From: Smithella sp. SCADC
GTDB taxonomy: Bacteria; Desulfobacterota; Syntrophia; Syntrophales; Smithellaceae
Direction: 5' to 3'
Length of the DNA stretch: 44,567 bases
NCBI GenBank assembly: GCA_000747625.2
Contig: JQDQ01000197.1
Coordinates: 1-44,567 of the forward strand
The notes under the pieces: generated by a model
The model's database searches: none
Told to the model about the DNA's origin: nothing
What the model saw: the letters and a program-made list of their open reading frames with translations, nothing else
Program-made: the position numbers and the translations under genes
In this document: one piece after another, positions 8,163 through 16,110 of the stretch
Numbering within the stretch: position 1 is the first letter of the stretch
Layout: every line of letters begins with the position of its first letter

Positions 8163-9689
8163 ATGGATACGTTTATTTTAGCTGCGACCAGTTTCACTAT
8201 CGCTGTTTCTCTTATGATTACCGGCAGGAAGGATCATCTGCAGTCTTCTTTCTCCCGCTTATGCGCTGCTGTTTTTATCTCGCAGGCGGCAATTTCCATG
8301 GGGGATGTTTTTCATTTCGGTTTTTTGCAGAAAATCAGCTATCTCGGAACTCTGGCGATCGCGCCTTTAGCGCTCGGATTTTTCCGTTATCTGACAAGGA
8401 CCAAGTCTTTGATTTCTTTGAGGATGTTTGTCTTGTTTATTCTGACAAGTTTGTGCGGAACTGTTTGCGTTTTCACTTCCTTGTCCAACGGAGTTTATTT
8501 TAATGCCGCCATAACATCATACACGCTTTTTGCTCTGGTTTTGTGTTATGCGGCCCTGTTGTGGCACACAAATAAATTGCCTTCCGGAAATGAAAAAAAA
8601 CGTTTTGGATATTTACTTTTTGTATGTCCTATTGCTCTGGTTCCGGGTAATATGCATTTATTGAATTACTGGGGACTTCACTTGCCGGTAGTAAAAGGCG
8701 TTGCTTCATCGGTTTTGCTTTATTTTATTTTGCTGGTTATCGCTTATCCGCAGCTTCGCGAACTGCATGATTTCTTTGCGCGGTGGCTGATAATTTTTGT
8801 CAATACTGTTACCGGAGCAGTCATTTTTTATTTCGCAGCTTTATTTTTCAACGGCACTCCACCAACCATTATGGGTTTATTACTGGCGGCTTTTCTAATA
8901 TCTTTGTCTTTCTCGCCGATGAAGATGATTTTAAGAAAAATATTCAGTTACTTTTATCCGGATAGTAAAGATGTTTTTACCTCTCTTTATGAATTTGACG
9001 AAAAACTGGAAAGGGAGAAAGCGCTGATGCTGGCGGAAATGGCTCCGGTTGTTGCCCATGAAATCCGTAATCCGCTGAGTTCCATCAAAGGAGCGGCTCA
9101 ATATCTGAAATCGGAAGCGTCCACTCAAGAACAACACGAACTCTTGAATATTATTGTCGAGGGAACGGACAGATTGAACAACGTTGTCAGTCAGATCCTC
9201 GATTATGCGCGTCCGTACAAACTCAACCTTAAATCTCAAAGTATCAACCTGGTTATTAAAAAAGTCATTTCTATTATCGCCGCAAATAAACTGGTGGAAA
9301 AAATTGCCATTGTCCGGGATTTAGATGAAAAACTTCCCGAAGTGAAGGTGGATGAACAGCAATTTATACAGGTAATTTTGAATATAGCGCTAAATGCCAT
9401 TGAATCAATGCCGCAGGGCGGCACTTTGACTTTTCGTACGTCCAGTAAGGAATTGGAATCTGAAGGGATGATAATTGTGACTATTCGAGATACGGGAATC
9501 GGAATCAATAATAAAGACGTCAAAGATATTTTTAAACCGTTTTTTACGACCAAGGAAAGAGGTACTGGATTGGGGCTGGCCATCTGCCAGAAAATTATTA
9601 AAGAACACGGCGGCAGTATAAGTGTTGAATCAATTCCTTTTCAGGGCACTGTGTTTATCATCAGGCTTAAAGCGGTAGAACAGGATTGA
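8163..9689 (+). CDS. membrane sensor histidine kinase
   Basis: 508 residues. The N-terminal half has seven or eight hydrophobic segments, then a short linker and a kinase core: H-box VVAHEIRNPLSSIKG with phosphoacceptor His299, N-box NIALNAIESM (Asn411), G1 DTGIGI and G2 GTGLGLAI. Family HisKA plus HATPase_c, of the kind that pairs with NtrC-type regulators. It lies 46 bases before its likely partner regulator in the same direction. There is no PAS or large periplasmic domain, so the signal is probably sensed in or through the membrane; its identity cannot be inferred. Position after lptD hints at an envelope signal, but there is no direct support. Confidence 0.9.
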   Translation: MDTFILAATSFTIAVSLMITGRKDHLQSSFSRLCAAVFISQAAISMGDVFHFGFLQKISYLGTLAIAPLALGFFRYLTRTKSLISLRMFVLFILTSLCGTVCVFTSLSNGVYFNAAITSYTLFALVLCYAALLWHTNKLPSGNEKKRFGYLLFVCPIALVPGNMHLLNYWGLHLPVVKGVASSVLLYFILLVIAYPQLRELHDFFARWLIIFVNTVTGAVIFYFAALFFNGTPPTIMGLLLAAFLISLSFSPMKMILRKIFSYFYPDSKDVFTSLYEFDEKLEREKALMLAEMAPVVAHEIRNPLSSIKGAAQYLKSEASTQEQHELLNIIVEGTDRLNNVVSQILDYARPYKLNLKSQSINLVIKKVISIIAANKLVEKIAIVRDLDEKLPEVKVDEQQFIQVILNIALNAIESMPQGGTLTFRTSSKELESEGMIIVTIRDTGIGINNKDVKDIFKPFFTTKERGTGLGLAICQKIIKEHGGSISVESIPFQGTVFIIRLKAVEQD

Positions 9690-9735
9690 GACAATCCGGC
9701 TTGATTTATCTTTCAAAGCGTAATAATTAAAAATC

Positions 9736-11109
9736 ATGGGAAAGATTTTAATAGTTGATGATGAACTGAATATGCGGCTGGTGTTATCCGCCATGCTGAA
9801 GAAGGAAGGTTTTGATATTTCTTCCGCTTCCAACGGACGCGAAGCTCTACAGATTCTGCAATCAAATAATATTGATGTCGTTATTACCGATTTGAAAATG
9901 CCGGATATCGACGGTATGGAATTACTGACCAGTATTTCCGGACGTAATCCGGAAATTCCTGTGATTATGATTACAGCTCACGGCACAATAGCAACCGCCG
10001 TGGAAGCTCTGAAGAAAGGCGCGTTTGATTATATTACCAAACCATTCGATATTGATGATTTAAAAAACATCATTTCCAAAGCCATTAAAACACGCGCTTT
10101 AAAAGAAAGCGAATTATCTTTGCCGCCGGCTGAAATCGAACGCATAGGCATTATCGGCGTAAGCCCCAAAACCATGGAAGTATTTGATGCAATTAAAAGG
10201 GTTGCCCAGACAACAACAACGGTTATGATTACGGGTGAAACGGGCACTGGTAAAGAATTGGTTGCCGAAGCTATTCATTGCAATTCTCCGCGCAAAAATA
10301 ATCCGCTGATCAAACTCAATTGTGCTGCTATTGCCGAAACATTGATGGAAAGCGAACTTTTCGGTTATGAAAAAGGCGCCTACACCGGCGCGGCCATTAC
10401 CAAGCCGGGGAAATTTGAACTGGCCCATAAGGGAACTCTTTTTCTTGATGAAGTAGCGGAGATCCCGCGCGAGATGCAGGTCAAACTGCTGCGCGTTATT
10501 CAGGAACAGGAATTTGAAAGGGTCGGCGGATTGCGGACAATTAAAGTCGATGTGCGCATTATAGCCGCCACCAATCAGAATCTTTCGCGTCAGATGCAGG
10601 CGGGAAATTTTCGCGAAGATTTGTATTATCGCCTTAATGTTTTTCCTATCGATATTCCGCCGCTTAGAGCAAGAAAAGAAGACATTCTTCCGCTCGTTGA
10701 TTATTTTATGGAAAAGTTCAATAAAAAACTGGAACGTTCAGTCAGAATGGAACTTGAAGTGAAGGAAATGCTCTTACGCTATGAATGGCCGGGCAATATT
10801 CGCGAACTGGAGAATCTCATCGAAAGGATGATGCTTCTGGCAAAGGATAACCGGATTACTCCCGGGGAAGTTCCCGATGAATTCAAAATTTCTCTTGATA
10901 AGATTGCTGCGATGCCAACAGATGACAGCAAAAAACCGTTTAAAGAATACATACGCGGGCACGTAGAGAACGTCGAGCGGCAGATGATTATCAAATGCCT
11001 TGAGGAAACCGGTGGTAATGTCACCAATGCGGCTAAGAAAATGGGTCTCAGCCGCAAGGGATTGCAGTTGAAGATGATTAAATACAATTTGCGCAAAGAA
11101 GCGAAGTAA
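9736..11109 (+). CDS. NtrC-family sigma54-dependent response regulator
   Basis: 457 residues with three domains. Receiver: acidic pair Asp8/Asp9, phosphoacceptor Asp52 in TDLKMPDIDG, Thr80 and Lys102. AAA+ activator: Walker A GETGTGKE (167-174), GAYTGA loop (214-219, the common Tyr variant of GAFTGA that contacts sigma54), Walker B GTLFLDEV (233-240). C-terminal Fis-type helix-turn-helix NVTNAAKKMGLSRKGLQLK. It acts on sigma54 promoters when phosphorylated by the upstream kinase. I did not identify a convincing -24/-12 promoter in the window, so targets are unknown. The stop codon abuts a miniature element at 11109. Confidence 0.93.
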   Translation: MGKILIVDDELNMRLVLSAMLKKEGFDISSASNGREALQILQSNNIDVVITDLKMPDIDGMELLTSISGRNPEIPVIMITAHGTIATAVEALKKGAFDYITKPFDIDDLKNIISKAIKTRALKESELSLPPAEIERIGIIGVSPKTMEVFDAIKRVAQTTTTVMITGETGTGKELVAEAIHCNSPRKNNPLIKLNCAAIAETLMESELFGYEKGAYTGAAITKPGKFELAHKGTLFLDEVAEIPREMQVKLLRVIQEQEFERVGGLRTIKVDVRIIAATNQNLSRQMQAGNFREDLYYRLNVFPIDIPPLRARKEDILPLVDYFMEKFNKKLERSVRMELEVKEMLLRYEWPGNIRELENLIERMMLLAKDNRITPGEVPDEFKISLDKIAAMPTDDSKKPFKEYIRGHVENVERQMIIKCLEETGGNVTNAAKKMGLSRKGLQLKMIKYNLRKEAK

Positions 11110-11244
11110 TACCATTCCTAAATCAAAGCGCTATTTTTGTTGGTCCCGATTCATCGGGATTGTCGGTTTCCTCAACGTATATATAATACGCCTCGTCGCC
11201 TCCGCCTAGCCGCCTCAATATCATCTTTGATTTAGAAATGGTAT
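11109..11244. mobile_element. MITE-like element, copy 1
   Basis: 136-bp non-coding element bounded by 20-bp terminal inverted repeats, ATACCATTCCTAAATCAAAG (11109-11128) against CTTTGATTTAGAAATGGTAT (11225-11244), one mismatch. A second copy with the same ends and internal blocks (CGCTATTTTTGTTGG, CCGCCTCAATATCAT) lies at 27779-27943. The centre differs: here a small palindrome TCCCGAT/ATCGGGA. It overlaps the stop codon of the response regulator and may act as its 3' end. The minus-strand frame across it is not a gene. Bases 11245-11400 hold more palindromic repeat (TGCCGGA/TCCGGCA near 11349-11370) and nothing coding. Confidence 0.75.
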
Positions 11245-11416
11245 AAGGAGTAGTTGCTACCTTACTATTATTAACAGTAGTCCTACTCCCGTCATACCGG
11301 TCGTAAATGACCTTCAGGTTACGAAGGCTGGTATCCATGGTTTTCTGGATGCCGGATCATGTCCGGCATGACAATGTTTTTGGGGATCATTAATAAATAT
11401 ACTGGGAGGATAAAAA

Positions 11417-11644
11417 ATGAACTTCAAAATAGGCCTGGTTGTTATTCTTGTTGTTCTTGCTCTAATCTTTGTTGCTCAGAATATAGAAGTAGTCACTGTG
11501 AGTTTTTTGTTCTGGGAAATGTCCATGTCGCGCGCTGTGCTGATATTTTTTACCTTATTAATCGGTTTCATTATCGGTTGGTTCCTGAACAGTTATATGT
11601 CATATCGTAAAGATAAAAAAGAATCTTCCGATTTTAAGGTCTAA
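11417..11644 (+). CDS. LapA-domain (DUF1049) inner-membrane protein
   Basis: 75 residues with two membrane segments: IGLVVILVVLALIFVAQN, then a short loop with VSFLFWEMSMS, then AVLIFFTLLIGFIIGWFL, ending in a basic tail. This is the LapA pattern (lipopolysaccharide assembly protein A N-terminal domain). In enterobacteria LapA works with LapB and FtsH to control LpxC turnover, but short stand-alone homologues are of uncertain role. A GGAGG at about 11405-11409 sets the start. It stands alone between repeats. Confidence 0.8.
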   Translation: MNFKIGLVVILVVLALIFVAQNIEVVTVSFLFWEMSMSRAVLIFFTLLIGFIIGWFLNSYMSYRKDKKESSDFKV

Positions 11645-12275
11645 AGAACAGCACAGAAAAGAGCGGCTGATTTTATCCGATGGCCTGGATCCGACGAGCC
11701 GAACACACGGGAAATCCGGGGACACCATACTAATTTTCTGGGATTAATGTCTGATTGATCTAAGGCAGTTTTCAGGGACTCCATGTTTTGCATTGTAAAG
11801 TTCTTGCCTGAGCTAAAATAGAAATCTTCCAGGATTCTGAAGAAGCGTTTTGTGTGAGGGTCTTCCTTATATTTGCGCCACTTCAAATTCTGTATCCACT
11901 GAGTAATGCTTGCCACCGCTTCTACGTACTCGATCTTGCGCTCAAGTTGGGTGAACCTTTCAAGTACATTGCCGGCAAGCTTCTTTATGGTTTCATAAAT
12001 GTGCTTATTTTCTATGTTGAGAGTATTAAGCTGATTTTTAACGGTTATGATAGCGGCGGCCTGAAGCATTTCCCTTTTATTGATAAGCTGAATAAAAGAA
12101 TGCGATGCTTTCTGAACTTCTATAATTTGATCTATGGTTGCCTTTTGCAATTCATTGCTTTTCTGAAATATATTCCACATCTTTACAATGGCCGGATTGT
12201 TTTTTGCCAATCACGTAAATTTGGTGGAATCATATTCCAAATATTTGTTACAGCAGTCCTTATCGCTTCTATCAT
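11641..12275 (-). pseudogene. coiled-coil protein of unknown function, frameshifted and 3'-truncated
   Basis: Unrecognised helical, Lys/Glu/Gln-rich protein. The natural start is the ATG at 12275 with AGGAAG five bases upstream, reading MIEAIRTAVTNIWNM... for 30 codons to a stop at 12183. A second frame continues smoothly from about 12205 (NNPAIVKMWNIFQKS) and carries the rest. They join if one A is added to the six-A run (plus-strand T run 12200-12205). The last 30 or so residues are encoded by a dispersed repeat (11710-11735) and flanking DNA, so the true C-terminus is lost. No domain recognised; the N-terminal amphipathic part and long helices suggest a structural or membrane-associated role, which is weak inference. 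Confidence 0.5.
11710..11735. repeat. short dispersed repeat, copy 2
   Basis: GAAATCCGGGGACACCATAC here matches 2696-2724 apart from one base in the core. It forms the 3' end of the minus-strand coiled-coil frame, replacing its natural C-terminus. Confidence 0.5.
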
Positions 12276-12334
12276 ATAATCTTCCTTTTATATTTATCTA
12301 TTTCGAACAGAATAACTTCTCCCGCTGCTGCCAT

Positions 12335-12661
12335 TTAGGACTTAGACCCCTTAGAGGACGGCATTGTTTGCTGGAGTCGTTCGATTAGATCACGAATAGC
12401 TCGCGCGTCCTCTTTGCTATGTCCATGGCGCACAATGGGGTTGCTTCCTCCCGTCGAATCAATTCGGATGTCAGACCATATTAAACCCGTTTTTATATTG
12501 ACCGAAGCCACTTTAGAAATCGGAATGCTCTCTTCATTGGAACCGAAGATTCGAGGCTTAATCCGCGTAACCCGGTTTTGATTTACTTCAATACGCACTG
12601 GAAAAAGCCGGTTTCCCTCAGTCAACCGGCTGGCGGTAAATACACGGATGTCGTCAGCCAT
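12335..12661 (-). CDS. small PH-like domain protein
   Basis: 108 residues, no signal or membrane segment. Alternating beta strands followed by a C-terminal helix (KEDARAIRDLIERLQQ) fit a bacterial PH-like fold: LFPVRIEVNQNRVTRI, then ISKVASVNIKTG. Specific ligand unknown. Its start overlaps the end of the upstream nuclease-like frame by eight bases, so the two are translationally coupled and probably work together. The family assignment is from pattern only. Confidence 0.5.
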   Translation of the reverse strand: MADDIRVFTASRLTEGNRLFPVRIEVNQNRVTRIKPRIFGSNEESIPISKVASVNIKTGLIWSDIRIDSTGGSNPIVRHGHSKEDARAIRDLIERLQQTMPSSKGSKS

Positions 12662-13151
12662 TTGTTACATCGCCGGAGATTATATTTAATTCTCCCTTTA
12701 ACAAATAAACTCTTCTCTCAACTGTGCTGAGTTCGAGTTGATACTCAATCTCTAAATCCGATTTTATATAGGCGCCTTTTTGAGGAATACTGATAATATA
12801 TTCGCCTGAGAAGGATTGGACGATGTGCAATTCAAAGTTGATGCCTATCTTACGAACATAATCAGCTATCTGACCATCAATAATAATTTCGTGTCCGCCG
12901 ATTTCCGGTAATACAAGTCCTGCTTTTTCACGTTTTGCGACATCCATCCGCACGGCCATGAACTCTTCCGTATCGCTGTTTTGAATCTGTCGCCAGCTAC
13001 CGGATTTGGGCCCTTCCGCCGGTGACTTTATTTCTCCGATATAGACCTTGTTATCTTTGACGGCTATGAAATCAGGTTTGTTTATGAAAGAATCAACAGC
13101 ATTCCCGTGATAAGAATTAAGAGATATGAACCGCTCAGATTGTCGGCACAT
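12654..13151 (-). CDS. PD-(D/E)XK-like nuclease-fold protein, probably N-terminally damaged
   Basis: 165 residues. The segment KPDFIAVKDNKVYIGEIKSP has the PD...E-x-K spacing of the PD-(D/E)XK nuclease fold, followed by a helix carrying GSWRQIQNSDTEEFMAVRMD. This suggests a DNase or a protein with a nuclease-like scaffold. The first 25 or so residues overlap, in another frame, the end of a broken SemiSWEET-like gene, so the present N-terminus is probably chimeric. Coupled to the downstream PH-like gene by an eight-base overlap. Possibly a mobile or defence-linked pair; no family recognised. Confidence 0.45.
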   Translation of the reverse strand: MCRQSERFISLNSYHGNAVDSFINKPDFIAVKDNKVYIGEIKSPAEGPKSGSWRQIQNSDTEEFMAVRMDVAKREKAGLVLPEIGGHEIIIDGQIADYVRKIGINFELHIVQSFSGEYIISIPQKGAYIKSDLEIEYQLELSTVERRVYLLKGELNIISGDVTNG

Positions 13152-13255
13152 TTCATCCTATATGTTTTTATAATCTGCGGAACAGAGCTGGCGCACATAA
13201 TCAATGATCCAGTGATTCCCAATATCTGAAAAAAATATGCAGCATCCATAATCAT
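13082..13255 (-). pseudogene. SemiSWEET / PQ-loop sugar transporter fragment
   Basis: A 57-codon frame starting at 13255 with AGGAG four bases upstream. It reads FFQILGITGSLIMCASSVPQ, then IIKTYRMKCADNLSGSYLLI, matching SemiSWEET proteins: first helix, the PQ motif (VPQ), a basic loop and the start of the second helix. Members have three helices and about 85-100 residues; here the frame stops after LLILS, where it runs into the nuclease-like gene. So the 3' third is lost, probably by recombination near 13090. A stable hairpin with a U tract lies just upstream (13285-13325). Confidence 0.6.
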
Positions 13256-13284
13256 CAAACTCCTGTGTTAATTTTATCTTTAAA

Positions 13285-13325
13285 CAAAAAACCTCCCGAA
13301 ATGATGAGTATCATTTCAAGGGGGT
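13285..13325 (-). terminator. hairpin with U tract in front of the minus-strand SemiSWEET fragment
   Basis: On the minus strand an 8-bp perfect stem GAAATGAT/ATCATTTC extended by C/T-rich pairing to GGGAGG is followed by TTTTTTG (plus-strand 13285-13291). It has the form of an intrinsic terminator but sits in the 5' leader of the SemiSWEET frame, so it could be an attenuator or the end of a lost gene. The core ATGATACTCAT also resembles half of a Fur box; that is a guess. Confidence 0.5.
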
Positions 13326-13417
13326 TATAATCCTGACAATAAAAAAGTATCTAATATAGATTAATTATGTTACACTACTCGATAAATAGTAATGAATATA
13401 TCTAGCGAGGTATCGGA

Positions 13418-14821
13418 ATGGACGAAAATATTTTCTTTTTGAACAATCCTTGGCGAAACGGAACGTATCGCCTGCCGGACGGGATCATCGAGCGAGACAT
13501 GTTTTCACATGCCTGCACCTGTCTTGATGAGCCGGAAATACTTCTAATCACCGGCCTGCGGCAGACCGGCAAAAGCACTCTGGCACGCCAGCTTATTTAC
13601 CATCTGCTGACGGTTCGACAGGTATCTCCGGCAACAATTTTTTACTTAACCTTCGACGATCTTTCACTACGCCATGAACTAGCCGCTTCTTTTCCTTCCT
13701 TCATTAAAATTATTGAAAAGCTGCTGGGAGGCAACGCAGCAAGTTTTGGCAGGCTATGGCTCTTTGTGGACGAGGTACAGAAGCTCCCCGGCTTCGTTGA
13801 ATACGTCAAATCGCTCCATGATTCAGGCTATCCGATCAAATGGGTGCTAACAGGATCATCGGCTATTGAACTGATGTCCCAGGTGCGGGAGAGCCTTGCC
13901 GGCCGGGTCTTGCATCTGCCGGTGTATCCCTTTTCGGAGGGTGAAGTATTTCGAGTGCGGGAAATGGCCGCTCCCGACAAGAAGACGGTCAGGGCCATGC
14001 TGACCTGCGCCCAGCCACTTACAGAAGGTGAACTGCGACGCCAGCAGGCCACCCTGCTTCCTTTCCGGCAGGATATTGAGCGGATCAGCGATGATATTCT
14101 ATTGTATGGTTCGCTGCCTGCGGTGGCGCGTGCAGGGGATGGGGAACGACGGCTTGCGCTGCTCAAGAATTACCGCGACACATACCTGGAACAGGATATC
14201 AGGGGAATTGTAAAAGATGATAAACTTTGGGTCTATCAACGGGTAATGGAAATTCTGGCGGGACGCACCGGCGATCTGCTGAACTATACCGGTATTGCCG
14301 GTCAGACCGGTGTGGCAGTTGATACGATTAAGCGATATGTGTCCCTTCTGGAAAAGACTTTTCTCATCCGGGAACTAACCACATACTCCCGTAATATACG
14401 CGCCGAACAATTGAAATCACCCCGTATCTACTTCACCGACCTGGGAATCAGAAACATTCTCCTCGGCATTACCGAGTTGGCGCTTTTGGATAAGCTGAAT
14501 CTGCTGGGGACGTCGCTGGAAAATTTGGTTGCAGAACGGATTCAGGCGGATCTATTACTCACCCGCAGTCAGGCCAATCTCCACTACTGGCGGACAAAAG
14601 CGAAGGAGGAGGTTGATCTGGTAGTGGTAACGCCGCAGATGCTTCTGCCCATAGAGATAAAGAGCGACCGAACATATCAAAAGCGCCACATCAGGGGCAT
14701 TGTGAAGTTTCTTACCAAGGAAACGGAAACAAAAGGAGTATTGATCGGGCGCTTCGACGCTGTAGATGTCATCCGGCAGGATGGCCGCGAGATATTTCTG
14801 CTGCCGTTCTGGATGGTATGA
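13418..14821 (+). CDS. AAA ATPase with DUF4143 (AAA_14 family), copy 1
   Basis: 467 residues. Walker A GLRQTGKST (46-54), Walker B RLWLFVDEVQK (about 112-122) and sensor-like WVLTGSSA are at the N-terminus. The middle carries the DUF4143 helical region with YRDTYLEQDIRGI, and the C-terminus has a nuclease-like fold, LHYWRTKAKEEVDLVVV then PIEIKS (D...E-x-K). Such proteins are common, often mobile, predicted ATPases; the substrate is unknown. GC-richer than the surrounding DNA and followed within 120 bases by a tRNA-Glu 3' scar, so it may be cargo of an integrated element. A second, shorter paralogue-like gene lies at 27949. Confidence 0.85.
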   Translation: MDENIFFLNNPWRNGTYRLPDGIIERDMFSHACTCLDEPEILLITGLRQTGKSTLARQLIYHLLTVRQVSPATIFYLTFDDLSLRHELAASFPSFIKIIEKLLGGNAASFGRLWLFVDEVQKLPGFVEYVKSLHDSGYPIKWVLTGSSAIELMSQVRESLAGRVLHLPVYPFSEGEVFRVREMAAPDKKTVRAMLTCAQPLTEGELRRQQATLLPFRQDIERISDDILLYGSLPAVARAGDGERRLALLKNYRDTYLEQDIRGIVKDDKLWVYQRVMEILAGRTGDLLNYTGIAGQTGVAVDTIKRYVSLLEKTFLIRELTTYSRNIRAEQLKSPRIYFTDLGIRNILLGITELALLDKLNLLGTSLENLVAERIQADLLLTRSQANLHYWRTKAKEEVDLVVVTPQMLLPIEIKSDRTYQKRHIRGIVKFLTKETETKGVLIGRFDAVDVIRQDGREIFLLPFWMV

Positions 14822-14939
14822 AGAAACTTTCCTGTGAAAAGCGTGGAATTGGGGTGCAAACAGGGTGCAAAATTAATCAAATCTTACCCAACTTCAAATT
14901 TGTAAGATATTGTTTTTATTACATATAATACCAGAAATA

Positions 14940-14986
14940 GGCCTCTCACGCCGGAAACCGGAGTTCAACTCCCCGTGGGACTACCA
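14940..14986 (+). other. tRNA-Glu 3'-half remnant, probable att site of an integrated element
   Basis: The sequence from GCCTCTCACGCCGG to GTGGGACTACCA is the 3' half of a tRNA-Glu: anticodon loop with CUC, 3' anticodon arm, variable loop, T arm (TTCAACT, altered from the usual TTCGAAT, with one mismatched stem pair) and acceptor strand with encoded CCA. The D arm and 5' acceptor strand are absent. Homology starts at the anticodon stem, a common crossover point for tyrosine integrases. Two GGGTGCAAA repeats lie just upstream (14851-14872). No integrase is adjacent. From orientation the element would lie to the left, with an intact tRNA outside the window. Confidence 0.7.
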
Positions 14987-15066
14987 TAAACTCGTTGGTA
15001 TTAATGGATTATTTTACAACTTAGAGTTGCGTTCCCAGACAGGTGGATGGAGAGCGTTGCTCTCTT

Positions 15067-15267
15067 CTAACATATCTTGATTCCGCAGTCTTCTGCAGCA
15101 CCTGGATTCATCTCAGGAACTTCTCCGTCGCTAAGTACGATCTTATACCCACACCTGGGGCATTTGCGGATCTCAACTGATCCGACAGTGTGTCACCCGC
15201 CCGTACCGACGAAGATATAATCGGTGTGATCCTTCTTCAATTTACAGTTTTTGCAAATCAGTTCCAT
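15067..15267 (-). CDS. small zinc-ribbon protein interrupted by an in-frame UGA (selenocysteine candidate)
   Basis: Starting at the ATG at 15267 with AAGGTG six bases upstream, the frame reads MELICKNCKLKKDHTD... to residue 24, then UGA (15195-15193), then continues 41 codons with KCPRCGYKIVLSDGE and ends at a UAG (15069-15067). Cys5/Cys8 before and Cys36/Cys39 after the UGA form one zinc ribbon, so the full protein needs read-through. Eight bases after the UGA is a perfect 6-bp stem CGGATC/GATCCG with loop AGUUGA. That resembles a bacterial SECIS, but it is slightly closer to the UGA than usual. A nonsense mutation or a base error is an equal alternative. No redox homologue is known to me. 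Confidence 0.35.
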
Positions 15268-15463
15268 GCTTTCACCTTCAGGATTATAAAACAATTTTTT
15301 GACATATTACGTTTTGATTTTAAGAAGGCTGTCCTGCCTTGTCAAGGGATATTTTATATTAGAAGAGTTTTCATAAACAATCCTGCGATAACATTCATGG
15401 GAAACTGTCCGGCAGCCAATATTTCCTTGATTTTGCAGATATTTATAAAGTAATAAGATAATT

Positions 15464-15706
15464 ATGGATAAACTTTACATCGTCATGCCAGCCTACAACG
15501 AAGATAACGTGATAGTCAATGTCGTGGATGAATGGCATAAAGTTATTGAAAAAATCGGGCATGATAGCAAACTGGTAATATTTAATGATGGAAGCAAAGA
15601 TAATACGTTAAGCGTTTTAGAAAACATCCGGAGTAAATATCCAAATCTGGCAGTGATTAGCAAAGAAAAAACGGGACACAGAAAAGCTATGTCATCTGTT
15701 AACTGA
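15464..15706 (+). pseudogene. family 2 glycosyltransferase, N-terminal fragment
   Basis: 80 residues beginning MDKLYIVMPAYNEDNVIVNV, with the GT2 nucleotide-sugar site IFNDGSKDNT. The frame ends soon after KEKTGH, where GT2 enzymes would continue through the DxD motif and about 150-250 more residues. Bases 15707-15777 have no coding continuation. It is therefore a 5' remnant, cut before the catalytic core. The neighbouring DNA is full of miniature elements. Confidence 0.75.
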
Positions 15707-15777
15707 AAAGAATATTAACATTATAAAAGAAAATATTATGAACCTCCGCCCGGCAAACTGGGCGGTATCTCCCCTAG

Positions 15778-15895
15778 GAGGCTGTCCGAGAATAGCAAAG
15801 TCAAATTTATTACCACAATATATAGTGTGTTATTATGTTAACAAATACAATATAATGTGGTCGAGAAATCATTTTTTGAGTTCTCGGACAGCCTC
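15778..15895. mobile_element. 118-bp MITE with 15-bp perfect terminal inverted repeats
   Basis: GAGGCTGTCCGAGAA at 15778-15792 and its exact complement TTCTCGGACAGCCTC at 15881-15895 bound an AT-rich, non-coding core. It is flanked by CTAG on the left and TAG on the right, a possible TA or TAG target duplication, as made by Tc1/mariner- or IS630-like transposases. No related full-length transposase is in the window. Confidence 0.7.
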
Positions 15896-15896
15896 T

Positions 15897-15988
15897 AGCC
15901 CCTCTTTTGCAAAGAGGGGCTAGGGGATTTTACGGAATTGAACCGATTGAAAAATCCCCCTCAATCCCCCTGAAAAGGGGGAAGTTAA
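15897..15988. repeat. two-hairpin palindromic repeat, copy 1
   Basis: A perfect 11-bp stem AGCCCCTCTTT/AAAGAGGGGCT (15897-15921) is followed by AATCCCCCTCAATCCCCCT and AGGGGG. A similar unit lies at 31242-31310. Both lie between genes or remnants and look like REP-type elements. Confidence 0.6.
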
Positions 15989-16050
15989 GGTAACCGCCCC
16001 GGGCGGAATGGTCGAGTTCAACAACATTTTAAACTTATCAGGAGAAAAAT

Positions 16051-16110
16051 ATGGCAGGACGTTTGGATGGTAAAAATGCAATTATAACCGGTGCGGGGAG
16101 CGGCATTCAA
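16051..16110 (+). pseudogene. short-chain dehydrogenase/reductase, 5' stub cut by IS21
   Basis: With GGAG at 16041-16044 and ATG at 16051 the frame reads MAGRLDGKNAIITGAGSGI, the first strand and glycine-rich NAD(P)-binding turn (TGxGxGI) of the SDR family. After Ile the sequence turns into IS21-like end sequence. About 230 residues of the enzyme, including the Tyr-xxx-Lys site, are absent from the window, so the other half was lost and not just displaced. Confidence 0.7.

Noticed and set aside
11123-11338. Minus-strand frame of 71 codons
   Set aside because: It lies almost wholly in a MITE-like element and palindromic repeat; no ribosome binding site or protein-like pattern.
12183-12275. 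Programmed -1 frameshifting in the coiled-coil gene
   Set aside because: In the zero frame the codons are CAA AAA ACA, so a slip would mispair in the P site; a missing A is more likely.
14941-14986. A functional tRNA-Glu
   Set aside because: The 5' acceptor strand and D arm are missing and the T stem has a mismatch.
15190-15453. Plus-strand frame of 87 codons
   Set aside because: Antisense to the zinc-ribbon gene, which has a good ribosome binding site and CxxC motifs.
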